DNA from: Caldilineaceae bacterium bin34 | Lineage (GTDB): Bacteria > Chloroflexota > Anaerolineae > Caldilineales > Caldilineaceae | Assembly (NCBI GenBank): GCA_002238555.1 | Contig: MPMO01000031.1 | Location: 1-51,988, forward strand | DNA: 51,988 bases | Direction: 5' to 3' | Shown: positions 18,172 to 26,393 of the stretch, piece by piece | How the letters are laid out: the number at the start of each line of letters is the position of its first letter | Position numbering within the stretch: position 1 is the first letter of the stretch | The notes under the pieces: model-generated | Told to the model about the DNA's origin: nothing | The model's database searches: none | Seen by the model: only the letters and a program-made list of their open reading frames with translations | Translations under genes and position numbers: made by a program

Positions 18172-18201
18172 ATTATATATGAATATTTATACAAAAGTCA
18201 A
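18172..18201 (-). promoter_or_regulatory. Sigma70-type promoter for the winged-helix gene
   Basis: On the minus strand, TTGACT (18201-18196) and a perfect TATAAT (18177-18172) are separated by 18 bases in a conspicuously AT-rich patch. It is the best consensus promoter in the window. A start about seven bases downstream would leave a leader of roughly 38 bases before the TTG start at 18127. Confidence 0.75.
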
Positions 18202-18244
18202 TTGCAGCTTGCAGGGGCAGGCAGGTGCGCACGCCGATGGCGCC

Positions 18245-20173
18245 TTATCCGGCCACTTTGATGGCGTACGTGGTCAACGCCACCGACTCTCCATCGACCT
18301 CGCCCCACAGGATCATGCTGTAGATGCCGGGACCATGGGTTTGGATGACCCGGTTCAAATCGGCCTCGATGCGGAAGTTGCCCGCCTCCGCCTGCCAAAT
18401 GTCGGCTGTCACCAGGTCTACCTCCACCGTCTCACGAAGCCGGAACCCATTCCTGATCTGTTGGAACAGTTGGTTGATTTCGTCCTCGTTCACCGGCAAC
18501 TGCAAGTTCGGATCGGCATCCCACGGTGCCGGACAGCGTTCCCAGCCCATCTCTCGGCTTTCCTCCTCCAGCCAATAAAATCCGACAGGCAAGGACCGAC
18601 GGATGTAGGCAACCGGCCGCCCGGGTGAATGGCAGTAGGTCTGGGAGACTTGGCCCCTGATGTATTCGGCCAACGGGGGATCCCATGTCACCGCGACTTG
18701 GGTCCTGTCGTTCAGTTCCACCTTGGCTGCAACCTGGCCCGCCATAGCCAGACTGCCCTCCACCAACTCCGGGAGCAGGCTGAACCGAACATACTCCCCC
18801 TCGAACACTTGCGCCACCGCCATGGCATGGCAACTGTTGGCAATGCCAATGTTCACTTCCCGGTGGTGGGGACGGAGGATGTTGTCCCGATGGCCGGGAC
18901 TGTCCATAAGACCTGCCATCACATCATCAAGGGCCTGTTCGGAAACGGGAGGCGCGCAGAATCCCGCCGGGGCATTGAGGACGAAGTTGAAGGAAAGATT
19001 CTCGGCACTGTAGTCGTGGCCCCCGGCCCAGGTATGACGCATGTACGGGGTCTCTCCCTGCAGGTTCCAATGCGATATGTATCTGTTGGCAACCATGTCT
19101 TCCGCGTGCAGCTGGGCACCCTCGTTGTACGCAAGGGCCACCAACTCCAGCCCCCTTGACGTGCGTTCGCGGTTGATGAGGTCCAGCATGTAGAGCCGAA
19201 GCTCCGCCAACCTTCCCGCCTCGGGCCGAAATTCGGGAAGTCCGCTCCCTGTGGGTTCCGCTTCGGCGGAAGCCCCGTTGGCAGGAGCCGAACCCGTCTC
19301 CGGCACGGGCTCATTGGACGTATCTGCACTGACATCCTCGGCTTTCGAAACCCCTAATGTCGCCCCGTTGCCCTCACGGGTGACTAGGGAGCGGTAAATC
19401 CAAGCGCCGTCCTCCAGTTTCAGCCACTCTCCATCGTCGCTGACGCCAACAACGACGACTGCGGTACCGACCGGAAGGACCCGCACCACGGAAAAATCGG
19501 TGCTCGGCCCGGTGCGGAGGTTGGAACCGACGTTGACAATCCCGGTCCAAGCGGCCGGACCGGTTGCCGCCTCCTCCCGGGATGGGGAGGCCTCGGGCGG
19601 AGTGACGGCTTGCGCCTCCGAACGGCCAGGCCAGCTGGCCCCAAGTTCAGCGAACAGCGCGGAAGGGCAATCCCTGAATGCAGCACTTGCAGCAACGAAC
19701 GCCGAAAACGACTGGGGATCGACTGTCAATTGGCCGGTGGGGGCATCGTAGGCGACCAGTCCCAGCAGGTAGGTGGCCGAACCCGACCCTGGCGACCCCG
19801 AGTATGTCCCCGTGTCCGCCAGGTCGACCACGCTCTCCATGGGCAGCCACATGGTGCCCTGCTGCGGGTCGGCAACCACCAGCCAGTCAGTCGCGAAGTT
19901 CCGGTCCAGGAGCAATGCCCACCGCTGACCGGGACCGAGCGGGTCCCAACCCGTATGCGGCACCAGCGCGATGAGGCCCGGACGCACCTCGCGGCAGATA
20001 TGCCGGTCCGGCGACGGCGCGGTCGGTCCGGATTCGGCCACCACAACCGGCTGGCGCCCGGAGGTGGCCACCCTGAGTTCGCTGTATTTCAGATACCACG
20101 CGGCTGCGATGCCGAACAGGAGCACGATTGCCACCAGAGGCAGGCCGCAACCGAACGAACATGGTCCCGACAT
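18245..20173 (-). CDS. Membrane-anchored SH3b and CAP-domain protein
   Basis: A 642-residue surface protein. One hydrophobic helix near residues 9-28 acts as signal anchor. A cysteine-containing module follows (ending AAFRDCPSALFAELG), then a bacterial SH3 domain at about 212-262 (NLRTGPSTDFSVVRVLPVG) and a CAP/SCP domain at about 325-460. The CAP signature residues are present: His in LHAEDM, ISHWN, Glu in YSAEN, and SPGHRDN. A C-terminal domain (FRIEADLNRVIQTHGPGIYS) is shared with the protein at 22912-24894. SH3b domains commonly bind cell wall. Bacterial CAP proteins are secreted and mostly of unknown activity. ATG 20173 is chosen because the anchor follows directly; ATG 20221 is possible. 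Confidence 0.87.
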   Translation of the reverse strand: MSGPCSFGCGLPLVAIVLLFGIAAAWYLKYSELRVATSGRQPVVVAESGPTAPSPDRHICREVRPGLIALVPHTGWDPLGPGQRWALLLDRNFATDWLVVADPQQGTMWLPMESVVDLADTGTYSGSPGSGSATYLLGLVAYDAPTGQLTVDPQSFSAFVAASAAFRDCPSALFAELGASWPGRSEAQAVTPPEASPSREEAATGPAAWTGIVNVGSNLRTGPSTDFSVVRVLPVGTAVVVVGVSDDGEWLKLEDGAWIYRSLVTREGNGATLGVSKAEDVSADTSNEPVPETGSAPANGASAEAEPTGSGLPEFRPEAGRLAELRLYMLDLINRERTSRGLELVALAYNEGAQLHAEDMVANRYISHWNLQGETPYMRHTWAGGHDYSAENLSFNFVLNAPAGFCAPPVSEQALDDVMAGLMDSPGHRDNILRPHHREVNIGIANSCHAMAVAQVFEGEYVRFSLLPELVEGSLAMAGQVAAKVELNDRTQVAVTWDPPLAEYIRGQVSQTYCHSPGRPVAYIRRSLPVGFYWLEEESREMGWERCPAPWDADPNLQLPVNEDEINQLFQQIRNGFRLRETVEVDLVTADIWQAEAGNFRIEADLNRVIQTHGPGIYSMILWGEVDGESVALTTYAIKVAG

Positions 20174-20421
20174 ACATCCCCGCCGGGGCCGGCGGGGAAC
20201 GTGTCCTGGTGTGACGTACATGGAACGCAACCGGTGATCGGTGCCTGTGCGAAGTTCAACGCGCCTGGCGGCAATGGCTCTCGATGAGCCCCGCGCCCAC
20301 AATCAGGTGGCTGCGGGCAGAAAAACCATTATCCACCGGGTGTCCGCCTCGGTTTGCCATCGGACTTCAGCCCGCAATCGAACGCGGTCCCGGAGTCCCG
20401 GCTGGCACGATTCGCGGCAGT

Positions 20422-21606
20422 TCACCCGTCCCGACGCATCGCCGTCAAGGTCCGAGCCGCGCCGTGAAACCCCGACCACAGCATCCGTGTCGGGAGACCT
20501 GTCCCGAGGGAGTGCAGAAGTTCGTCGACGTTGAGTTCCTCGGTGGCCGCCAAAGTCCTGCGCAATCCCGTCCGCACAAGCTCGCGTGCCGGGCCGACCT
20601 CGGCTTCAAGCCCCCCGCAAACGATGACAGCCGTCAACAGATTCCCCAAAATGTGTATCCGGTAGGCCTGCCACCAGACGTCGTAGGCGAGATCGGTACC
20701 GACGCGCGCCATTGCCTCGCCGTACTCCTCAATCACATCACGCTCAATGGTTCGGCGGACATCCGGCTCCACGTTCGTGGCCAGGAAGTAGGCCATGTCG
20801 CGCATGCCCGACCCAATCGAGCACACCTGCCAGTCGATGACAGCCAGCTCCGACGGGTTGTCCGGATCGAAAAACAGGTTGTCCAGGCGGTAGTCGCCGT
20901 GCGTGAAGGTGAGGGGCGTCAGGGATACAGTCAGTCGCCAGTACTTCGTCAACGAGCAGCCGAACTCAAGCGCGAGCCGGCTCAGCTGCGGCGAAAAGCA
21001 CTCCCCAAAGCGCCTGCGGGCCGACGGTAGATACCGCAAGTACATGGCCTGCAGCTGAAGCAACTGCCAACGCGAATTCTTCGCCCAGACCCTTGCGGCA
21101 AACCGCTCGTCTCTGAATCGGCCCAGGAACTGCGCATGCAGCGCCGCCACGTTGCGGAGTGCGGTGTGTGCCTGCTCCGCCGTCGCGCCTGCTATCTGGT
21201 CTACCTGCACCAGACCATCCAGATCTTCCTGCACCACAACCAAGCCGTCGGTTTTCGGATCGAAGTCGGCGTAGTACAACCGAGGAGTACGCACGGCAAC
21301 GTCGTCTCCCAAACGCGTGTAGAACGCGTATTCCCGTTCGTGTAGTCCGAGTCGGCGGCTCATGGTACGGCTGCGGCGATCGCGCCCCGGAAGTTTCACG
21401 ATTACGGACGCCGGCGCATCGGGATCCGCGTCGGCATACGCCAAGCGGCAGCGCAGGATTTCTCCCACCAAGCCGTGACCAACGCCGACAGGGACGGTCG
21501 ACACCTGGATCACTGCTGGAAATCCGGCACCTCCCGCGGTGAAGGCGCGGTTCAACCAGTCGGGCGAAATGTCGGCGTAGCTGCTGATGAGCTGTGGTTT
21601 GGACAT
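20422..21606 (-). CDS. Aminoglycoside-phosphotransferase-fold (ecdysteroid-kinase-like) protein
   Basis: A 394-residue small-molecule kinase-fold protein. The catalytic loop THGDYRLDNLFF gives His236, Asp238 and Asn243, and VIDWQ supplies the metal-binding Asp. VIVKLPG near residue 70 fits the ATP-lysine strand. It matches the APH superfamily and, in length and spacing, the ecdysteroid-kinase-like branch also found in bacteria (acyl-CoA dehydrogenase-associated and similar proteins). The phosphorylated substrate is unknown. It lies between genes for membrane-anchored SH3b proteins on the same strand, with gaps of 117 and 248 bases, so co-transcription is uncertain. There is no evidence for antibiotic resistance. 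Confidence 0.88.
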   Translation of the reverse strand: MSKPQLISSYADISPDWLNRAFTAGGAGFPAVIQVSTVPVGVGHGLVGEILRCRLAYADADPDAPASVIVKLPGRDRRSRTMSRRLGLHEREYAFYTRLGDDVAVRTPRLYYADFDPKTDGLVVVQEDLDGLVQVDQIAGATAEQAHTALRNVAALHAQFLGRFRDERFAARVWAKNSRWQLLQLQAMYLRYLPSARRRFGECFSPQLSRLALEFGCSLTKYWRLTVSLTPLTFTHGDYRLDNLFFDPDNPSELAVIDWQVCSIGSGMRDMAYFLATNVEPDVRRTIERDVIEEYGEAMARVGTDLAYDVWWQAYRIHILGNLLTAVIVCGGLEAEVGPARELVRTGLRRTLAATEELNVDELLHSLGTGLPTRMLWSGFHGAARTLTAMRRDG

Positions 21607-21723
21607 GGAGCGGGCCCCTTGATTGCGGCCGCCGCATTGTAGTAGGGATTGCCAACCTTTCCATTCCGGGGCAAGTGCCCAAACCCGAGCCGTCTGGCCT
21701 GGCCGGCACGGGTGAACCTGCCC

Positions 21724-22647
21724 CTACCGATTCTCCTCCGCCTGTGGATCGAGCACAACCAGGGATTGATGTATCCACGAACCGCCTTCGGTCTTCAGCC
21801 ATTGGCCATCAATACTGCGGTTGACCACCACGATCTCCGTGCCTGCATCCACCACTTCCCTGACGGCAAAGTTCTGGTTGGGCCCCGCGCGCAGGTTCGC
21901 CCTGGCCGACACCGTGCCGGTCCTTGGCTGCCAAAGTCCGAAGGATGAATCGGGGGGTTGCCGAACTGCCGGCGGTTCCAACTGTCCCGGGGGATCTTCC
22001 TCCATGGGAACAGGGTCCTGCAATGACAGGTCGGCCGGGCCCATCCGGAACCGACCGAAACCCGTTCCGTTTGCCATGAGTTCCTGCAGCCTGGCGGAGT
22101 CGCAGCCCCTAAACATCGGACTGGCAGCCATGGCCGCCATACCGGTGGCCGGAGACACTGTCGGAACCGGGATGGAACCGTCTTCCTCCGGGTGGCCGGC
22201 CTCACTGTTGTCCGCTGCAGGCGTAGCTGAAACCCCGGCCAAGTAGGCAGTTTCAGTGTTCTGCAGAGCCAGCCAGTGCATGTCGATCCACAAGTATTCC
22301 GAACCGTTCGCAACCACCTGCCACGCACCTCCGTTGCGGATGTCTGCGACGTAGTACCAACGGATTGCCTGGGCGGCGCCCAGCCGGGTACTCATGAAAG
22401 TCCGCAACTGGCGGCAACGGAGACCCGTGGGAGAAACCGGCACACCGCGCGGTTCGCTCGCCACGTTCCGGGCGGTGGTGGCCGGTGGCCCGTTCAATTG
22501 CCTGAATTCCCTGTACCAGGCAACTCCAATCGAGGAAAACATCGCCAGCAACACAACCAGGACAGCAACGCTGCAGGTGAAAAACCGCCGGAAATGCCCG
22601 TGCGATCTCAGGCTAAACAGGATTGTCTTGAGCACTGTCAACGCCAT
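21724..22647 (-). CDS. Membrane-anchored SH3b protein lacking a CAP domain
   Basis: A 307-residue paralogue of the N-terminal half of the two neighbouring CAP proteins. It has a transmembrane anchor at about residues 24-44 (CSVAVLVVLLAMFSSIGVAW), a middle module with a conserved Cys motif (SPMFRGCDSARLQELMANG), a Pro-rich linker, and a terminal SH3b domain (ANLRAGPNQNFAVREVVDAG, then SIDGQWLKTEGGSWIHQSLV). It stops where its neighbours continue into CAP. This could be a natural short form or a paralogue that lost its CAP half; the ending is clean, without frame damage. The module between anchor and SH3b is not one I can name. Confidence 0.78.
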   Translation of the reverse strand: MALTVLKTILFSLRSHGHFRRFFTCSVAVLVVLLAMFSSIGVAWYREFRQLNGPPATTARNVASEPRGVPVSPTGLRCRQLRTFMSTRLGAAQAIRWYYVADIRNGGAWQVVANGSEYLWIDMHWLALQNTETAYLAGVSATPAADNSEAGHPEEDGSIPVPTVSPATGMAAMAASPMFRGCDSARLQELMANGTGFGRFRMGPADLSLQDPVPMEEDPPGQLEPPAVRQPPDSSFGLWQPRTGTVSARANLRAGPNQNFAVREVVDAGTEIVVVNRSIDGQWLKTEGGSWIHQSLVVLDPQAEENR

Positions 22648-22911
22648 CGTCTACGCGTCCCGGCAACACAGGAATGCCGTGCCCCAACGCCAACATCCAC
22701 CCCCCACCGGGCATCCGGACCGAAGGGGATGGCGATGGGCGTCTGCCATTGTCAAACATCACCGAAACAATGCTTCGGCACCCGGTCCTGCCACTCCGGA
22801 CGCAGCGACGACCACCTTGACCCGGCGGCTCGGACCCATCGGCAGGATCCGTCAAGGAGCCCGCGTGCACGAACAGGCCGTTCCGACAGGATGGCGGATG
22901 CGGCCCTGCGA

Positions 22912-24894
22912 CTATCCCGCACCCACGAATATGGAGTAGAGCGACAGCGGGATGGCGGTCCCGGAAAGATCGCCCTGCAGCTCGACCGTATAGATGCCGG
23001 GCCCCATGATATCGATAACTTGGCCAAGGTCCGCCTCGATGCGAAACAGACCCGGTTCCTCGTGCCAGACATCGGCGGCAGCCACCATCACGTTCACGGC
23101 CTTGGTTTGGAGTTCCAATCCCGGTCCCGCCCGGTGTTGCAGCATCTGTTCCACGTCCTCCGGGAACCGCAGCGACGAATCCGCTTCCCTGGGCGATTGG
23201 CAACGGACCCATTCGCGTTCGACAATCCGATTCGGTTCGAGACGGCCCGAAGTTCCGACAGGAACGAGTTCGAGAACAGGCATCGGCTCATAACGGCACC
23301 CGGTCTGCCACAGCAGGGACTGGGACGCTCCCGTCAGCGGCTGCTCCCATCGAAGCAGGATGCCCGCACCCTCCCTCAGCGTCGCACCGCCCAGCAGACT
23401 GCCCTCCATGACGAGTCTGTTGTCCACCAGTTGCGGGACGGCCGCGAAGCGAACAAACTCGCCTTCGAACAGTTGCACCATGGTCTTGAGACTGCAACCG
23501 GAAGCCAGGCCGATGCTCACTTCCCGGTGATGCGGGTTCAGAAGGGTGTCCCGGTGCAGGCCGCCGGCCAACAGTTGATCCGTCATCTCGTCAACGTCGT
23601 CGGTGGACATCGGCGGCAGGCAGGCCGCATTGTCTGCCGCCGGATACCCCAGGTAGGCAACATTCTCCGCGCTGTAGTCATGTCCACCGGCCCACGTATG
23701 TCGCATGTAGGGGGTTTCCAGTTTCAGGTTCCAGTGGGACACGTAGTGATTGCGCACCATGTCGTAGGCGTGCGCCTGCGCGGCCCCGATGTAGGTTGGG
23801 GTTACCGGTTCCAGGCCCCTGTCCGTCCGCACTTCGTTGATTCGGTCCAAGGCATGGTTCAGAAGAACCAGCCGCTGCAAATCGTCGAGAAAATCCACCT
23901 GGGCGGAGCCTGGATTCTCCCCGTCCGGCACGTCCTCAAGCTCCACAAGGGATCCATGAATCCAGGAACCTGCGGTCAACTGCCACCACTCGCCGTCCTC
24001 GCTCTGTTCCAGCACCACAATCCGCGTGTCCGGTTCCAGCAAATCCTGGACTTCATGTTCCAGACCCGGTCCCAGTCGAAGATTGGCCAGCGTCACGACC
24101 GTTGCAATGCGCCCCGCGGGGCCTTCCGGTGTCGGCGTGGGCAGTACGGCGGTGGGGGTTGGAAGAAGCGGGGTGTTGGTTGGCGGTGCGGTCGGCGTCG
24201 GCTGCGGACTCTCCGCCGTGGCCGTTGGTTCCACCGGGGTGGCGGGCGTTGGCGTACTGGTCGGCGTCGGATCCAGGGCCTCCGCACCGTTCGGCACCGC
24301 GGGCACCTCGGCCACGGGAACGGGGGCCAGCAAACCGTGGGAAGTCATGTCGGCCAGAATGATTGGATCACACTCGCGGAACAAGGGACTGGCGGCCAAC
24401 ACCTTCAAAATCGCGGACGGTTCCGGCACCAGGCCGGCAAACCACTCGGTGGGCAATACGTAACCGACAGCGCGCAGTACCCCTTCCGATGTATCGGCGC
24501 CTGTTTCCACCCTGTCCCAAAGATAACCGGTCGGACCGCCGGCCACCTGCCAAAGGTCTCTGTGGACGTTGTCCACGGCAAACAGCCACTGGGGCATGTC
24601 CGAACCCACAACTGCGGATACCGAATTCCACAGAAGATAGCGGGGTTCCCGGCAGAGAACAATGTTTTCCGGCTTGGGCAATCGGTCCCTTGGGGCGGCC
24701 TGTGCCACGGTTCCGACATTCACTGCCTGCCTGATTCGCACATGGGCACTGTACCAGGGCAGGGACACCGCCGCCGCCAGCACCAAGACCACCAATGCGA
24801 CGATGCAGCCGCAGTTGAAGAGCCTGGCCCGAAATCCCGGCCGGCCGCTTGGAGAGGCGGAGCCGAACGCCTCCTCAAAGGTATCTGTAGACAT
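22912..24894 (-). CDS. Membrane-anchored SH3b and CAP-domain protein with Pro/Thr linker
   Basis: A 660-residue paralogue of the protein at 18245-20173. Order: cytoplasmic N-terminus, transmembrane anchor at about 28-48 (CIVALVVLVLAAAVSLPWYS), Cys module (SPLFRECDPIILADM), a Pro/Thr-rich linker at about 206-260, SH3b at about 268-320 (ANLRLGPGLEHEVQDLL), CAP at about 338-478 and a shared C-terminal domain. The CAP stretch KLETPYMRHTWAGGHDYSAEN is almost identical to its paralogue, while the SH3b and linker differ. The linker should span the cell envelope. This gene is divergent from the DNA methyltransferase gene, with 160 bases between them. Confidence 0.87.
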   Translation of the reverse strand: MSTDTFEEAFGSASPSGRPGFRARLFNCGCIVALVVLVLAAAVSLPWYSAHVRIRQAVNVGTVAQAAPRDRLPKPENIVLCREPRYLLWNSVSAVVGSDMPQWLFAVDNVHRDLWQVAGGPTGYLWDRVETGADTSEGVLRAVGYVLPTEWFAGLVPEPSAILKVLAASPLFRECDPIILADMTSHGLLAPVPVAEVPAVPNGAEALDPTPTSTPTPATPVEPTATAESPQPTPTAPPTNTPLLPTPTAVLPTPTPEGPAGRIATVVTLANLRLGPGLEHEVQDLLEPDTRIVVLEQSEDGEWWQLTAGSWIHGSLVELEDVPDGENPGSAQVDFLDDLQRLVLLNHALDRINEVRTDRGLEPVTPTYIGAAQAHAYDMVRNHYVSHWNLKLETPYMRHTWAGGHDYSAENVAYLGYPAADNAACLPPMSTDDVDEMTDQLLAGGLHRDTLLNPHHREVSIGLASGCSLKTMVQLFEGEFVRFAAVPQLVDNRLVMEGSLLGGATLREGAGILLRWEQPLTGASQSLLWQTGCRYEPMPVLELVPVGTSGRLEPNRIVEREWVRCQSPREADSSLRFPEDVEQMLQHRAGPGLELQTKAVNVMVAAADVWHEEPGLFRIEADLGQVIDIMGPGIYTVELQGDLSGTAIPLSLYSIFVGAG

Positions 24895-25056
24895 GACTCG
24901 CTCTTGAACGGCGTTACTGTATCAGCCTGGACGTGAATCCGGCTCCCATCGCAAACAGTGTGCTCCGCGGGTATCCCCGGATGACAGTCCCAACCTGGTC
25001 CTTGTAGCATAGGGTCGGGTCCACCACCCGCAACGCGACCAGTGTCCGCACACGCC

Positions 25057-25908
25057 ATGAACCTGCAAATCCACGTTGGCGACAACCTGCCCATCCTGGA
25101 GGCCATGCCTGCGGCATCCGTCGACCTGATCTACATTGATCCTCCCTTCAACACCGGCCACAGGCAGACCCGAACCACGCTACAGACGGTCCGCGACGAG
25201 GAACACGGCGACCGTACCGGGTTTCAGGGTCACCGGTACCGCACCACGGAGGTGGGCCGCCTTTCATATGCCGACTCGTTCCCGGACTATCTGGACTTCA
25301 TCGGCCCCAGGGTGGAACAGGCCCTGCGCCTGCTCAGGCCCCACGGCTCCTTTTTCTTCCACATCGACTACCGGGAGGTCCACTACTGCAAGGTCCTGAT
25401 CGACGCGGTGTTCGGCCGGAACAACTTCATGAACGAAATCATCTGGGCCTACGACTACGGTGGCCGGTCCCGGAAGCGCTGGTCCCCCAAACACGACAAC
25501 ATTCTCTGGTATGTGCGGGATGCCGACCGCTACACCTACCGGTTCGACGACATCGACCGCATTCCCTACATGGCCCCGGGTCTGGTGGGCCCGGACAAGG
25601 CGCGTCGGGGCAAGACCCCGACCGACTGCTGGTGGCAGACCATCGTCAGTCCCAACAGCCGGGAGAAGACCGGCTACCCCAGCCAGAAACCGCTGGCCCT
25701 GCTCAACCGGATCATTCGGGTGCACTCCAATCCGGGCGACACGGTGTTGGATTTCTTCGCCGGGTCGGGCACCACGGGAGAAGCCGCCCTGTGCAATGGT
25801 CGCCACGCCATCCTGGTGGACTCCAGCCCGGAGGCCGTCGACGTCATGGTCCGGCGACTGGCTGTCTGGAATCCCAAAGTCATCCGTTCCCGGGACATGC
25901 AGACATAG
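25057..25908 (+). CDS. Site-specific DNA methyltransferase, beta class (probably N6-adenine)
   Basis: A 283-residue DNA methyltransferase. Catalytic motif IV is DPPFNTG (Asp28 to Phe31) near the N-terminus. The S-adenosylmethionine motif FAGSGTTG is at residues 234-241, preceded by GYPSQKPLALLNRII. This order is the beta class, and DPPF favours N6-adenine. ATG 25057 is preferred to a GTG 15 bases earlier. No restriction endonuclease or specificity subunit is near, so it is an orphan enzyme with a possible regulatory or epigenetic role. The XRE gene starts 21 bases after it and is likely co-transcribed. Confidence 0.93.
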   Translation: MNLQIHVGDNLPILEAMPAASVDLIYIDPPFNTGHRQTRTTLQTVRDEEHGDRTGFQGHRYRTTEVGRLSYADSFPDYLDFIGPRVEQALRLLRPHGSFFFHIDYREVHYCKVLIDAVFGRNNFMNEIIWAYDYGGRSRKRWSPKHDNILWYVRDADRYTYRFDDIDRIPYMAPGLVGPDKARRGKTPTDCWWQTIVSPNSREKTGYPSQKPLALLNRIIRVHSNPGDTVLDFFAGSGTTGEAALCNGRHAILVDSSPEAVDVMVRRLAVWNPKVIRSRDMQT

Positions 25909-25929
25909 GGCGGTTTACAGGAACAGACA

Positions 25930-26274
25930 ATGATGACAGCCCTTAAGGAGGCGATGGGCAAGCTGCCGGCGGCGCGGCGACGGAAAGTAGAGGCTCGAGC
26001 CCAGGCTCTGATTGCCGACGAGATGTCGCTGCGAGACCTGCGAAAGGCTCTTAGCCAAACCCAAGTGAGCGTCGCCGAGAAGCTGGGAATCAACCAGGAG
26101 AACGTATCCCGGCTCGAACAGCGCAGCGATCTGTTGCTCTCGACGCTCAGCAGTTACGTGGAGGCGATGGGCGGGAAGCTGAGCCTGGTTGCACAGTTCC
26201 CTGATCGGCCGCCGGTAGCCCTGACCGGCATTGCGGCACTTGACGAGAAGATCCCCTGCAGCCAAGACACATGA
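25930..26274 (+). CDS. XRE-family helix-turn-helix protein (HigA-like), no toxin partner seen
   Basis: A 114-residue DNA-binding protein with a helix-turn-helix at about residues 42-65 (LSQTQVSVAEKLGINQENVS, then RLEQRSD). The following segment, LLLSTLSSYVEAMGGKLSLV, is typical of HigA-like antitoxins encoded after RelE/HigB toxins. The upstream gene is instead a methyltransferase ending 21 bases earlier, and the 119 bases downstream hold no toxin. It may control the methyltransferase, or be an antitoxin left behind. AGGAA lies six bases before ATG 25930; an adjacent ATG at 25933 is an alternative. Confidence 0.85.
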   Translation: MMTALKEAMGKLPAARRRKVEARAQALIADEMSLRDLRKALSQTQVSVAEKLGINQENVSRLEQRSDLLLSTLSSYVEAMGGKLSLVAQFPDRPPVALTGIAALDEKIPCSQDT

Positions 26275-26393
26275 CTCGGCCTGATCTCGGACAGCCCCGG
26301 CAATGATTGCGTCAACGGCTTGCGACCGATGCTTCACCGGACAGGACGGAACCGGCAATCCGATGCGGCAGGTCCGGTTGTCCGGTGTCGAGC

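Noticed and set aside
20422..21606. Reading the phosphotransferase as an antibiotic-resistance gene
   Set aside because: The fold motif HGDxxxxN is shared by many metabolic kinases, the length and spacing fit the ecdysteroid-kinase-like branch, and the context is not a resistance cassette.
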